A DNA stretch of 64,000 nt from Paraburkholderia sacchari (GTDB taxonomy: Bacteria; Pseudomonadota; Gammaproteobacteria; Burkholderiales; Burkholderiaceae), in assembly GCF_000785435.2 (NCBI RefSeq), contig NZ_JTDB02000002.1:809663-873662 (forward strand), given 5' to 3'. Both the position numbers and the translations under genes were made by a program. A model generated the notes under the pieces. The model worked only from the letters and a program-made list of their open reading frames with translations. It was not told the DNA's origin and ran no database searches. Positions 28,176 to 36,823 of the stretch are shown here, in pieces (the stretch's first letter is position 1; each line of letters opens with the position of its first letter).

Positions 28176-28531
28176 GGGGGAAATACGGATGGATAACGGC
28201 GGGAAAGGCGAGATTGTCCCATGGAACCGGTTCTTCTGCTGGTATGGAGAAAGTGCTCCACGCGGCGAAACCAGTGATTTCTCCGCCGCTTGACGGCCGA
28301 TTCGCGCGAAATTAAACATAAATCGTGCGATTCGGCCATTCTCCGGCCATATAAGCCCAGCTCGCGCATGACTTAATGATTCATCGCGATAACGATATAA
28401 CGCCCATGTACCTCTGCCTATGGGTTCGTGATATTGGCGGTGTTAATTTTCGTACCGTCCACAGAAGCGCGGCACACGCACCTCCATTCGGGGCGTCCTG
28501 CGAGCCGCAGAACACGACGAGACGAAAAACC
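28176..28531. other. Divergent spacer MFS / xdhA
   Basis: 356 bp. It carries a close repeat of CGGCCAT (about 28333-28350) and an A+T-rich part around 28305-28450 where promoters for both genes should lie. No single promoter stands out. Confidence 0.45.
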
Positions 28532-30088
28532 ATGAGTCAGCCGATCCGCTTTTATCACCGTAACGCGATCCGTGAAGTCAGCGACGCGGACGTCACCCGT
28601 ACTGTTCTCCAGTACCTGCGCGAAGACGCGCACTGCACCGGCACGAAGGAGGGCTGTGCGGAAGGCGACTGTGGCGCATGTACGGTCGTCGTCGGCGAGC
28701 GCACGGCCGAAGGCGGCGTGAGCTTCAAGGCCGTCAATGCCTGTATCCAGTTCCTGCCGACGCTCGACGGCAAGGCGCTCTTCACCGTCGAAGACCTGCG
28801 CCAGCCTGACGGGTCGCTGCACCCCGTGCAGCAGGCGATGGTGGATTGCCATGGCTCGCAATGCGGCTTCTGCACGCCGGGTTTCGTCATGTCGATGTGG
28901 GCGCTCTACGAAAAGCATGGCCATGAGCACGCCGGGCAGGGCACTCAAGGAGCTCCGGCTGGACAAGGCTGCCCCGGCAAGGCCGCTTGCAGCGTGCCTT
29001 CGCGCGACGAGATCGCCAACGCGCTGACCGGCAACCTGTGCCGCTGCACCGGCTATCGTCCGATCCTCGACGCCGCCGAGCAGATGTTCAAGGCCGATGC
29101 GCCCAAGGCCCCTATCGACGTGAAGGCGCTTTCGCAGACGCTCGCCACGCTCGAGCGCGGCGAGACCTTCCATTACGAGCACGACGGCCAGCAATACGAC
29201 GCGCCGCGCACCGTCGACGCGTTCGCCGCGATCAAGGCCGCGCGCCCCAATACGCGCATTCTCGCGGGCAGCACCGACATCGGCCTGTGGGTCACCAAGC
29301 AGATGCGTGAACTCGGCGACATCGTCTACGTGGGCCAGGTTGAGGCGATGCGCCAGATCGAGGTGAGCGACGCGTGGATCGAGATCGGCGCGGGCGTCAC
29401 CGTCGAGCGCGGCTACGCCGAACTCGCGAAGCACTATCCCGAACTCGAAGAGATGTGGCAGCGCTTCGCTTCGCTGCCGATCCGCAACGCGGGCACGATC
29501 GGCGGCAACGTCGCGAACGGCTCGCCGATCGGCGATTCGATGCCGGGCCTGATCGCGCTGGGCGCACGCGTGGTGCTGCGCGGCGGCGACACGGTGCGCG
29601 AGATGCCACTCGAAGACCTGTACCTCGCGTACCAGAAAAAGGACATGGCCGAGCACGAATTCGTGCTCGCGCTGAAAGTGCCGACCCGCACCGGCGCGCG
29701 CGCGAACCTGCAGTTCCGCACCTATAAGATCTCGAAGCGCTTCGACTCCGATATTTCGGCCGTGTGCGCCGCGTACGCCTTTATCGCCGACGGCGATACG
29801 ATCCGCGAGCCGCGCATCGCGTTTGGCGGCATGGCCGCGACGCCCAAGCGCGCGGCCCATGCCGAAGGCGTGCTCGCCGACGCGCAATGGCACGAAGCTA
29901 CCGCGCAGGCCGCGATGATCGCGCTCGCCAACGACTACGCCCCGCTCTCCGACATGCGCGCGACGAGCGACTACCGCCTCGAAGCCGCGAAGAACACGCT
30001 GTATCGCTTCTGGCTCGAAACGCGGCCGAACAATCCGCTCGCACCCGAAGCGCTCAACGTGCGCGCGGTTGCGGCGGAAATAGTCTGA
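28532..30088 (+). CDS. xdhA: Xanthine dehydrogenase small subunit (2Fe-2S, FAD)
   Basis: 518-residue subunit carrying electrons from the molybdenum centre to NAD in purine catabolism. The plant-type 2Fe-2S domain has C42, C47, C50 and C71; the second 2Fe-2S domain has C111, C114, C170 and C172; the FAD-binding domain covers about 205-510. Residues about 129-155 form a Gly/Ala-rich insertion with two further cysteines (C147, C153) inside the second cluster domain, which is not usual. The start at 28532 matches the family. xdhB follows after 47 bp. Confidence 0.93.
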   Translation: MSQPIRFYHRNAIREVSDADVTRTVLQYLREDAHCTGTKEGCAEGDCGACTVVVGERTAEGGVSFKAVNACIQFLPTLDGKALFTVEDLRQPDGSLHPVQQAMVDCHGSQCGFCTPGFVMSMWALYEKHGHEHAGQGTQGAPAGQGCPGKAACSVPSRDEIANALTGNLCRCTGYRPILDAAEQMFKADAPKAPIDVKALSQTLATLERGETFHYEHDGQQYDAPRTVDAFAAIKAARPNTRILAGSTDIGLWVTKQMRELGDIVYVGQVEAMRQIEVSDAWIEIGAGVTVERGYAELAKHYPELEEMWQRFASLPIRNAGTIGGNVANGSPIGDSMPGLIALGARVVLRGGDTVREMPLEDLYLAYQKKDMAEHEFVLALKVPTRTGARANLQFRTYKISKRFDSDISAVCAAYAFIADGDTIREPRIAFGGMAATPKRAAHAEGVLADAQWHEATAQAAMIALANDYAPLSDMRATSDYRLEAAKNTLYRFWLETRPNNPLAPEALNVRAVAAEIV

Positions 30089-30135
30089 TACCCCAGGAAG
30101 CGGATCAAAGCGGACAACATACGGAGATCGAAACA

Positions 30136-32490
30136 ATGAACCAGCAAGCCGAACCGTTCCTGGAAGAAGCGAAGGCGCGCGAAGATTTCGCGCAGGTGCA
30201 CGTCTCGCGTGCCCACGAATCGGCGCACCTGCACGTGAGCGGGCGCGCCACCTACACCGACGACATTCCGCTCGTGGCGGGCACGCTGCACGCGGCGCTC
30301 GGCCTCTCGCAGAAGGCGCATGCGCGCATCGTCTCGATGGATCTCGGCAAGGTGAGCGCGACGCCGGGCGTGGTGGCCGTGCTCACCGCCGGTGACATTC
30401 CGGGCGTGAACGACTGCGGCCCGATCATCCACGACGACCCGATTCTGGCAGATGGCGTGGTGCAGTACGTGGGCCAGCCGATGTTCATCGTGGTGGCGAC
30501 CTCGCACGACATCGCGCGCCAGGCCGCGCGCCGCGCCGAAGTGCAGTACGAAGAGCTGCCCGCCGTGCTCACCGCGCAGCAGGCGCGCGCCGCCGAGCAA
30601 TACGTGCTGCCTCCGATGAAGCTCGCACGCGGCGATGCCTCCACGCGCGCCGCGCGCGCCGCGCACCGCCACGCAGGCGAAATGCTGCTGGGCGGCCAGG
30701 AGCAGTTCTATCTGGAAGGCCAGATTGCCTACGCGGTGCCGAAGGACGACGACGGCATGCACGTCTGGTGCTCGACGCAGCACCCGAGCGAAATGCAGCA
30801 TCTGGTCGCGCACGTGCTGGGCGTGCACTCGCACAACGTGCTGGTGGAATGCCGCCGCATGGGCGGCGGCTTCGGCGGCAAGGAATCGCAGTCGGGCCTG
30901 TTCGCGTGCTGCGCGGCGCTTGCCGCGTGGAAGCTGCTGTGCCCCGTGAAGCTGCGTCCGGACCGCGACGACGACATGATGGTCACCGGCAAGCGCCACG
31001 ACTTCCACTACACGTATGAAGTGGGCTACGACGACGCGGGCACGATCGACGGCATCTCGGTCGACATGACCTCGCGCTGCGGCTTCTCGGCCGACCTGTC
31101 CGGCCCGGTGATGACGCGCGCCGTCTGCCACTTCGACAACACCTACTGGCTGCCGGACGTTTCCATCGCGGGCTACTGCGGCAAGACCAACACCCAGTCG
31201 AACACCGCGTTCCGCGGCTTCGGCGGCCCGCAGGGCGCGTTCGCGATCGAGTACATCATCGACGACATCGCGCGCTCGCTCGGCATCGACTCGCTCGAAG
31301 TGCGCCGCCGCAACCTCTACGGCAAGACGGACAAGAACCTGACGCCGTACGGCCAGACGATCGAAGACAACGTGATTCACGAGCTCATCGACGAACTCGT
31401 GGAAACGAGCGGCTATCACGCGCGCCGTGCGGCGATCCGTGAATTCAACGCGAACAACGCGGTGCTCAAGAAAGGCATCGCGCTCACGCCGGTGAAGTTC
31501 GGCATCGCGTTCAACGTCACGCACTTCAACCAGGCGGGCGCGCTCGTCCATATCTACACCGACGGTTCCGTGCTCGTGAACCACGGCGGCACGGAAATGG
31601 GCCAGGGCCTGAACACCAAGGTCGCGCAAGTGGTGGCGCACGAGCTTGGCATCGATTTCGGCCGGGTGCGCGTGAGCGCGACCGACACGAGCAAGGTGGC
31701 CAACACCTCGGCGACCGCTGCATCGACGGGCACCGACCTGAACGGCAAGGCCGCGCAGGACGCCGCGCGCCAGCTGCGCGAGCGGCTGGCCACGCTCGCC
31801 GCCGCGACGTGGGGCGAGGGCCGTGTGAGCGCCGCCGAGGTGCGCTTCGCCAACGACACCGTGATTGTCGGCGACGAGGTCGTGCCGTTCGAGACGCTCA
31901 TCTCGAAGGCCTATTTCGCGCGCGTGCAACTGTGGTCGGACGGCTTCTACGCGACACCCAAGCTGTACTGGGATCAGAAGACGCTGCAAGGCCGCCCGTT
32001 TTACTATTACGCATATGGCGCGGCGGTTTCCGAAGTCGTGATCGACACGCTCACGGGAGAAATGCGCGTGCTGCGCGCCGACGCGCTGTACGACGCGGGC
32101 GACTCGCTGAATCCCGCGCTCGACGTGGGGCAGGTGGAAGGCGGCTTCATTCAGGGCATGGGCTGGCTCACGACCGAGGAACTGTGGTGGAAGCCGGACG
32201 GCAAGCTCATGACGCACGCGCCGTCCACCTACAAGATCCCGACCGTGAACGACACGCCCGTCGAGTTCAACGTGAAGCTGTTCAAGAACCGCAACGTCGA
32301 GAACAGCATTCATCGCTCGAAGGCCGTGGGCGAGCCGCCGCTGCTGCTGCCGTTCTCGGTGTTCTTCGCGATTCGCGACGCCGTGGCGAGCGTGGCCGAC
32401 TACCGCTTCAATCCGCCGATGAATGCGCCCGCGACCGCCGAGGAAATCTTGAAGGGCGTGCGCGCGGTGCGGACGATGGCGCGCGCTTGA
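30136..32490 (+). CDS. xdhB: Xanthine dehydrogenase molybdenum-binding subunit
   Basis: 784-residue catalytic subunit that hydroxylates hypoxanthine and xanthine at the Moco site. The aldehyde oxidase/xanthine dehydrogenase a/b hammerhead domain (about 25-135) precedes the Moco-binding domains. GGGFGGKE lies near residue 240 and the catalytic Glu motif VGEPPLLL near 733. The ATG at 30136 has GGAG at 30123. It partners xdhA and is followed by a shortened xdhC. Confidence 0.94.
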   Translation: MNQQAEPFLEEAKAREDFAQVHVSRAHESAHLHVSGRATYTDDIPLVAGTLHAALGLSQKAHARIVSMDLGKVSATPGVVAVLTAGDIPGVNDCGPIIHDDPILADGVVQYVGQPMFIVVATSHDIARQAARRAEVQYEELPAVLTAQQARAAEQYVLPPMKLARGDASTRAARAAHRHAGEMLLGGQEQFYLEGQIAYAVPKDDDGMHVWCSTQHPSEMQHLVAHVLGVHSHNVLVECRRMGGGFGGKESQSGLFACCAALAAWKLLCPVKLRPDRDDDMMVTGKRHDFHYTYEVGYDDAGTIDGISVDMTSRCGFSADLSGPVMTRAVCHFDNTYWLPDVSIAGYCGKTNTQSNTAFRGFGGPQGAFAIEYIIDDIARSLGIDSLEVRRRNLYGKTDKNLTPYGQTIEDNVIHELIDELVETSGYHARRAAIREFNANNAVLKKGIALTPVKFGIAFNVTHFNQAGALVHIYTDGSVLVNHGGTEMGQGLNTKVAQVVAHELGIDFGRVRVSATDTSKVANTSATAASTGTDLNGKAAQDAARQLRERLATLAAATWGEGRVSAAEVRFANDTVIVGDEVVPFETLISKAYFARVQLWSDGFYATPKLYWDQKTLQGRPFYYYAYGAAVSEVVIDTLTGEMRVLRADALYDAGDSLNPALDVGQVEGGFIQGMGWLTTEELWWKPDGKLMTHAPSTYKIPTVNDTPVEFNVKLFKNRNVENSIHRSKAVGEPPLLLPFSVFFAIRDAVASVADYRFNPPMNAPATAEEILKGVRAVRTMARA

Positions 32491-32538
32491 GTGTGATCTA
32501 GTGCGATCGAGTGCGATGCTTTAAAGGAGTCTCGTCAG

Positions 32539-33147
32539 ATGACAAGCCGTGCGAATAAAAGCGCCAATCACTGTGAGCGGATCGACGCCGCGGGGCACGT
32601 CGTGATCGGTCGGCGCGGCACGCCGGTGCCGCACTATGGGCCGATGCATGTCGTGCTGTTCGGCGCGGGGCACGTGGGTCATGCACTGGTCACGCTGCTC
32701 GGCACGCTGCCGTGCGTAGTGCAGTGGGTGGACGAGCGCGACGAGCTCTTTCCCGACGAAGTGCCGGCCAACGTGCAGATCGAGGCGACCGACACGCCCG
32801 CCGCGATCGTTGACGAGGCGCCGCCGGGCGCGTACTTCATCGTGATGACGCACAACCACGCGCTCGATTTCGATCTGTCGTTGCGCATCATGGAGCGCGG
32901 CGATTTCGCGTGGTTCGGGCTGATCGGCTCGAAGACCAAGCGCGTGAAGTTCGAGCGCCGCCTGATCGATCGCGGCGTGGCGGCGCAGCGCATGGGCGAG
33001 ATGACTTGCCCGATCGGCGTGCCGGGCATCGTCGACAAGGCGCCTTCGTCGATTGCGGTTGCCGTGGCCGCGCAGTTGATGCAGATGCGCGTGCCGCTTT
33101 CTGCTGCGGGCCAGACCGCGAGCGCGACGAGGTTCGCGCGCGTTTGA
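32539..33147 (+). CDS. xdhC: XdhC, Rossmann-domain-only form
   Basis: XdhC binds sulfurated molybdenum cofactor and loads it into XdhB. The family is normally about 300-340 residues: an N-terminal XdhC_CoxI domain and a C-terminal Rossmann domain. This protein has only 202 residues. The Rossmann part (from VVLFGAGHVGHAL near residue 38 to the end) is intact, while the first ~37 residues do not resemble XdhC_CoxI. A strong AAAGGAG at 32523-32529 sits 9 nt before the ATG, so the short form is probably what is made. Only 48 bp separate it from xdhB, leaving no room for the missing domain. Confidence 0.85.
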   Translation: MTSRANKSANHCERIDAAGHVVIGRRGTPVPHYGPMHVVLFGAGHVGHALVTLLGTLPCVVQWVDERDELFPDEVPANVQIEATDTPAAIVDEAPPGAYFIVMTHNHALDFDLSLRIMERGDFAWFGLIGSKTKRVKFERRLIDRGVAAQRMGEMTCPIGVPGIVDKAPSSIAVAVAAQLMQMRVPLSAAGQTASATRFARV

Positions 33148-33216
33148 AGCTCGAGTGACCACCTGAACCCGAGCAGGGGCAGGTGGGCGAAAAAATTTCG
33201 TTTCTGCCGTGAGCTG

Positions 33217-33260
33217 CACCCCAAACGTTGGACGCCATCCTGCGTTTGGGGTGTTTTTTT
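33217..33260 (+). terminator. Terminator of the xdh operon
   Basis: Perfect 11-bp stem (33217-33227 with 33243-33253), 15-nt loop and seven T residues (33254-33260), 69 bp after xdhC. Confidence 0.93.
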
Positions 33261-33376
33261 GTCCGGACGCTCGGTTCTTGGTGTTGCGAGTTAGCGTTTT
33301 TATCGAGAGCGAAATCGGTGCAACACGGCGAACTATCCACCATAACGGCACCGTAAGGGAAGCCTATACCGCAGCG

Positions 33377-34804
33377 ATGAAGCCGGCCGATACGCTGCCA
33401 GCCCATCTGACCTTTGCGCTCAAACACGAGGGTGTTTTCCTGGAGCCGCTCGCCAGGCTTTTCAACGCTATTCCGGAAGCCGAGATTCGCGATTGGGTTC
33501 TCGCTGAACGAACCGGCCAATATGCCCGGCGTGTGGGCTTCCTGTACGAGTGGCTCATGGGCCGTCAACTCGCCGGCGTTCCGGCGGTGGCTAACGGTGG
33601 CTATGTGGACGCACTCGACCCGCGTGCTTGTCTGGTCAGCACGTCTGCTCGCAACAATTCCCGGTGGCGCGTGCGTGACAATCTACCTGGCCGCCGCGAA
33701 TTCCGTGTCACGGTGCGACGCACGGATCTCGTGCAGCAAGCAGAAGCCTACGATTGCGCGGCCCAACTCGATGCGCTTCAGGCGGAGTACGGTGTAGACG
33801 TGCTGCGGCGCAGTGCGGCGTGGCTGACGTTCAAGGAAAGCCGCGCCAGTTTCCAGATCGAGCACGAGTCGGATAAAAGAGATCGTATCAAACGCTTCGC
33901 GGCGGTCATGGAAGCGCGGATGGGCACCTATGCCAACCCATTGGAAATTGGCGCGCTTACAGAACTGCAACGGGAAATCATCGGCGAGCGGACTACCCTC
34001 AAGCATTTCGGTCTGCGGCAGTCGCCGGTGTTTGTCGGCGCGATAGACCATTTCCTCAACGTCATTCACTATATCGCCCCCCGCTGGGAGGACGTTGGTG
34101 GAATGATCGAGGGGCTCGATGCGTTCCTGACACACACGACGGGGGCCTCGGCGATTGTGCGGGCGGCAGCGGTGTCGTTCGGGTTTGTCTACATTCACCC
34201 GTTGGCCGATGGCAACGGCCGTGTGCATCGTTTTCTGATCAACGACGTTCTGCGCCGCGACAACGCAGTTCCGCAGCCCTTTATCCTGCCCGTTTCATCG
34301 GCCATTACCAGCAAGCCTCAGCATCTTGCTGCTTACGACCAGGTGCTCGAAGTCCTGTCCAGGCCACTGATGCAACGCTACGAGGAATACGCGGGTTTCG
34401 AGGCGCACCGCGAGTTCGGCGATGGCGTGAAGTCGAACTTCACGTTTGGCGCTTACGACGATGCGTCATTCACGTGGCGCTATCCGGATCTCACGGCGCA
34501 CGTCGAATATCTGGCCGAGTTGATAGACAGAACGATCCGTACGGAAATGCGTCAGGAGGCCGAACTGATCCGGAATTGGGATCGGGCGAGGTCTTCCGTG
34601 AAGGAACTACTCGATGGTCCAAATCTGGATATCGACCGGATCATCCGGTCGATACGCGACAATCACTGGAGCGTTTCGGGCAAGCTGAGCAAGGAATTCC
34701 CTATTATCCAGGAGGCAAACCTGCGCGAAGCTATCGTGCGTGCGGTGCGCGAGGCGTTCGATGCGACTGACGCGCCACCGCCACCTTCTGATGCACGTTC
34801 TTGA
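33377..34804 (+). CDS. Fic-family protein (probable AMPylase)
   Basis: Fic enzymes usually transfer AMP to hydroxyl side chains of target proteins. The core motif is intact: HPLADGNGRVHR at residues 274-285. An inhibitory helix lies upstream as in class II Fic proteins, but reads S158-F-Q-I-E162-H163, with His where Gly/Asn is usual after Glu. A C-terminal winged-helix-like region fills residues ~400-470. With the ATG at 33377 it has 475 residues. About 30 codons of in-frame, family-like sequence lie upstream (from about 33290) without an ATG, so a GTG/TTG start at 33281/33284 is possible. The base composition is less GC-rich than the neighbours. Confidence 0.82.
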   Translation: MKPADTLPAHLTFALKHEGVFLEPLARLFNAIPEAEIRDWVLAERTGQYARRVGFLYEWLMGRQLAGVPAVANGGYVDALDPRACLVSTSARNNSRWRVRDNLPGRREFRVTVRRTDLVQQAEAYDCAAQLDALQAEYGVDVLRRSAAWLTFKESRASFQIEHESDKRDRIKRFAAVMEARMGTYANPLEIGALTELQREIIGERTTLKHFGLRQSPVFVGAIDHFLNVIHYIAPRWEDVGGMIEGLDAFLTHTTGASAIVRAAAVSFGFVYIHPLADGNGRVHRFLINDVLRRDNAVPQPFILPVSSAITSKPQHLAAYDQVLEVLSRPLMQRYEEYAGFEAHREFGDGVKSNFTFGAYDDASFTWRYPDLTAHVEYLAELIDRTIRTEMRQEAELIRNWDRARSSVKELLDGPNLDIDRIIRSIRDNHWSVSGKLSKEFPIIQEANLREAIVRAVREAFDATDAPPPPSDARS

Positions 34805-34807
34805 TGG

Positions 34808-35791
34808 TTATTCCGGACTACCCGCTGCCTGCCCAGCCCCCGCCTTGCGCGCCTTGCCCTTCCTCACCGGCTCGGTGAGCGTCGCCGACACCTTCTCGAT
34901 CAACCCGCGCAGCCAGTCGATATCGCTCGGCCGGTCCGGCTGCGGATGCCACATCTGGTAGCAGCGTATGCGCGGAAACGCCAACGGCGGTTCGACCACG
35001 GCGATCGGCAAAAGCCTGGCGTAATGCGTCGCGAAGCGGCGCGTGGTCGTGAAGATCAAATCCGATTGCAGCAGCACCTGGGGCGCGAGCCCGAAGTAGG
35101 GCAGCGTCGCGACGATGCGTCGTTGCGCGCCCGCTTTCGCGAAGCCCAGGTCGACGGGGCTCGCGTTCGCGCCGGTATAGGGCGTGGGCGCCAGATGCAC
35201 CGCGGCGAGATACGCGTCGCGCGTAAGCGGCGCGCGCGCGAGCGGATGGTCGGCGCGCATCATGCAGACGATCTTGTCGGTGAACAGGTCGCTGCGCGAG
35301 AAGCGCGGGTCGGGCTTGGGCCAGTTGCCGATCACGATGTCGATCTCGCCCGCCTCCAGCGCCGCGTGATGATCGAGCGAAGGCGACAGCGAAATGATCT
35401 CCAGACGCGCCGAAGGCGCTGCCTCGCGAAAGCAGGCGATCAGCGTCGGCATGAAGAAGTCGTTGAGATAGTCGGGCGCGGCCACGCGGAAGATGCGTTT
35501 GGAGCGCTCCGGGTCGAAGTCGCCGTGGGGCGTGGCCACGAAGTCGACGTCGCGCAGCACGCGTTGCGCGTGCTGCAGCAGCGACTCGCCGTATTCGGTC
35601 GGCACCATGCCCGCTTTGCCGCGCACGAGGATGGGGTCGCCGAGAATTTCGCGCAGCCGCCGCAGCGCCGTGCTGATTGCCGGCTGGGTTTGATTCAGCC
35701 GTAGCGCGGCCTGCGTGACGCTGCGCTCGATCAGCAGCGTGCGCAGCACGCGCACGAGCCAGATGTCGAGAGAAAGGGCAGTGTCGTCCAT
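34808..35791 (-). CDS. LysR-family regulator, NodD/LinR-like
   Basis: 327 residues: helix-turn-helix about 10-65 (RSVTQAALRLNQTQPAISTALRRLR) and effector domain about 95-300 with the AAPDYLNDFFMP segment of the NodD-like branch. It converges on the Fic gene with a 3-bp gap. Upstream (35792-36020) is a 229-bp spacer and then the DsbA-fold isomerase gene, also on the minus strand. The target is unknown. Confidence 0.88.
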   Translation of the reverse strand: MDDTALSLDIWLVRVLRTLLIERSVTQAALRLNQTQPAISTALRRLREILGDPILVRGKAGMVPTEYGESLLQHAQRVLRDVDFVATPHGDFDPERSKRIFRVAAPDYLNDFFMPTLIACFREAAPSARLEIISLSPSLDHHAALEAGEIDIVIGNWPKPDPRFSRSDLFTDKIVCMMRADHPLARAPLTRDAYLAAVHLAPTPYTGANASPVDLGFAKAGAQRRIVATLPYFGLAPQVLLQSDLIFTTTRRFATHYARLLPIAVVEPPLAFPRIRCYQMWHPQPDRPSDIDWLRGLIEKVSATLTEPVRKGKARKAGAGQAAGSPE

Positions 35792-36020
35792 GGCAATGCG
35801 TATGCTCGGGGGGAGGTGCCGCGCGTTCTGTGCACTTCATGCTTGGCGCACTTCACATGCGCGCGGCTCGACATATAACGATATTCCGCTGAGTGCGCCG
35901 CCGCCATAGGGCGCCTGGTATGACCGGCATCAGCAGGGCGGCCCGGCGCGAGCGCCGCGCCGCCCGGTGGGGTAAGCACGGCGTTCGCTGCATCCGCTTT
36001 ATACCCGCTTTACACCCGCT

Positions 36021-36674
36021 CTATACCTTGTCCTGCTTCGTGAGCCCCGAAGGCAGCGAGCTGATGCGCTTCACCTCGCGCGAGTCAAGCCAGTTCGGCG
36101 TGCGCGCGCAGTAAAGCACCATCGGCAGCGTGTCCTCGCCCCAGAAGAGCTGCTTGTTCATCCAGAAGGTGGGCACGCCGAACACGCCCATCGCGATGGC
36201 GTCGTTGGTGTTGCGGCGTAGTTGCGCGCGCACCGATTCCCGCTCAATCATCGCTTCGCCGTGCTCGATGCCCACGCGTTCGCACAGTTGCTCGAAGCCC
36301 TCCTCGCTCGACGGGTCGCGCCCCTCGCGCCAGATGAAGCGAAAGATCTCGCGCACGCAGGCGAACTCGCCACCGGCAGCGATGGCGAGCAGCATCGGCT
36401 TGACCGAGTCGAACGGATGCGCGGGCGGCATCTTGAATGGAATGCCGAGCTGCTCCGCGCGAAACAGCGCGTGCCGGTAGGTGAACACGCGCTTGGCCGG
36501 AATCGTCGAGCCGTACGGCGTGCCCCAGTGGCGGTACAGGTCGCTCAGCATCACCGGGGTGGGCACGAAGTCGAAGCCCGGCCATTTGTCGTATTGCTCC
36601 AGCAGCAGATACGAGAACGGCGACACGAAGTCGTAGAACCAGGCTGGCCGGTTGGCGTCGATGCCGCTGATCAT
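36021..36674 (-). CDS. 2-hydroxychromene-2-carboxylate isomerase-type protein (DsbA fold)
   Basis: 217-residue kappa-GST/DsbA-fold protein. The N-terminal DFVSPFSYLLLEQ segment holds the Ser that replaces the CxxC cysteine in HCCA isomerases. V-F-G-V-P-T-F (cis-Pro loop) and the closing WGED also fit. These enzymes use glutathione to isomerise aromatic degradation intermediates, but many homologues have no known substrate. The start at 36674 fits the family; the longer frame is basic low-complexity. No aromatic-degradation gene is adjacent. Confidence 0.82.
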   Translation of the reverse strand: MISGIDANRPAWFYDFVSPFSYLLLEQYDKWPGFDFVPTPVMLSDLYRHWGTPYGSTIPAKRVFTYRHALFRAEQLGIPFKMPPAHPFDSVKPMLLAIAAGGEFACVREIFRFIWREGRDPSSEEGFEQLCERVGIEHGEAMIERESVRAQLRRNTNDAIAMGVFGVPTFWMNKQLFWGEDTLPMVLYCARTPNWLDSREVKRISSLPSGLTKQDKV

Positions 36675-36823
36675 GCTCTTCCTCCGATATGGGCTGCTTG
36701 TGGGCCGCATCGGCGGCCCGCTTTTCGCGTGGTTTTCGAGTAGTGATCGCGAGTATCGATCGAATTCGCTGTTGCGTGCTGCTTTTTTCGCAGGCGCGCC
36801 TGTCTTGCGCGCCCGCGCGTGGG

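Noticed and set aside
29971..32313. 780-residue minus-strand open frame opposite xdhB
   Set aside because: Antisense shadow of a well-supported molybdenum subunit; no ribosome site or family motif.
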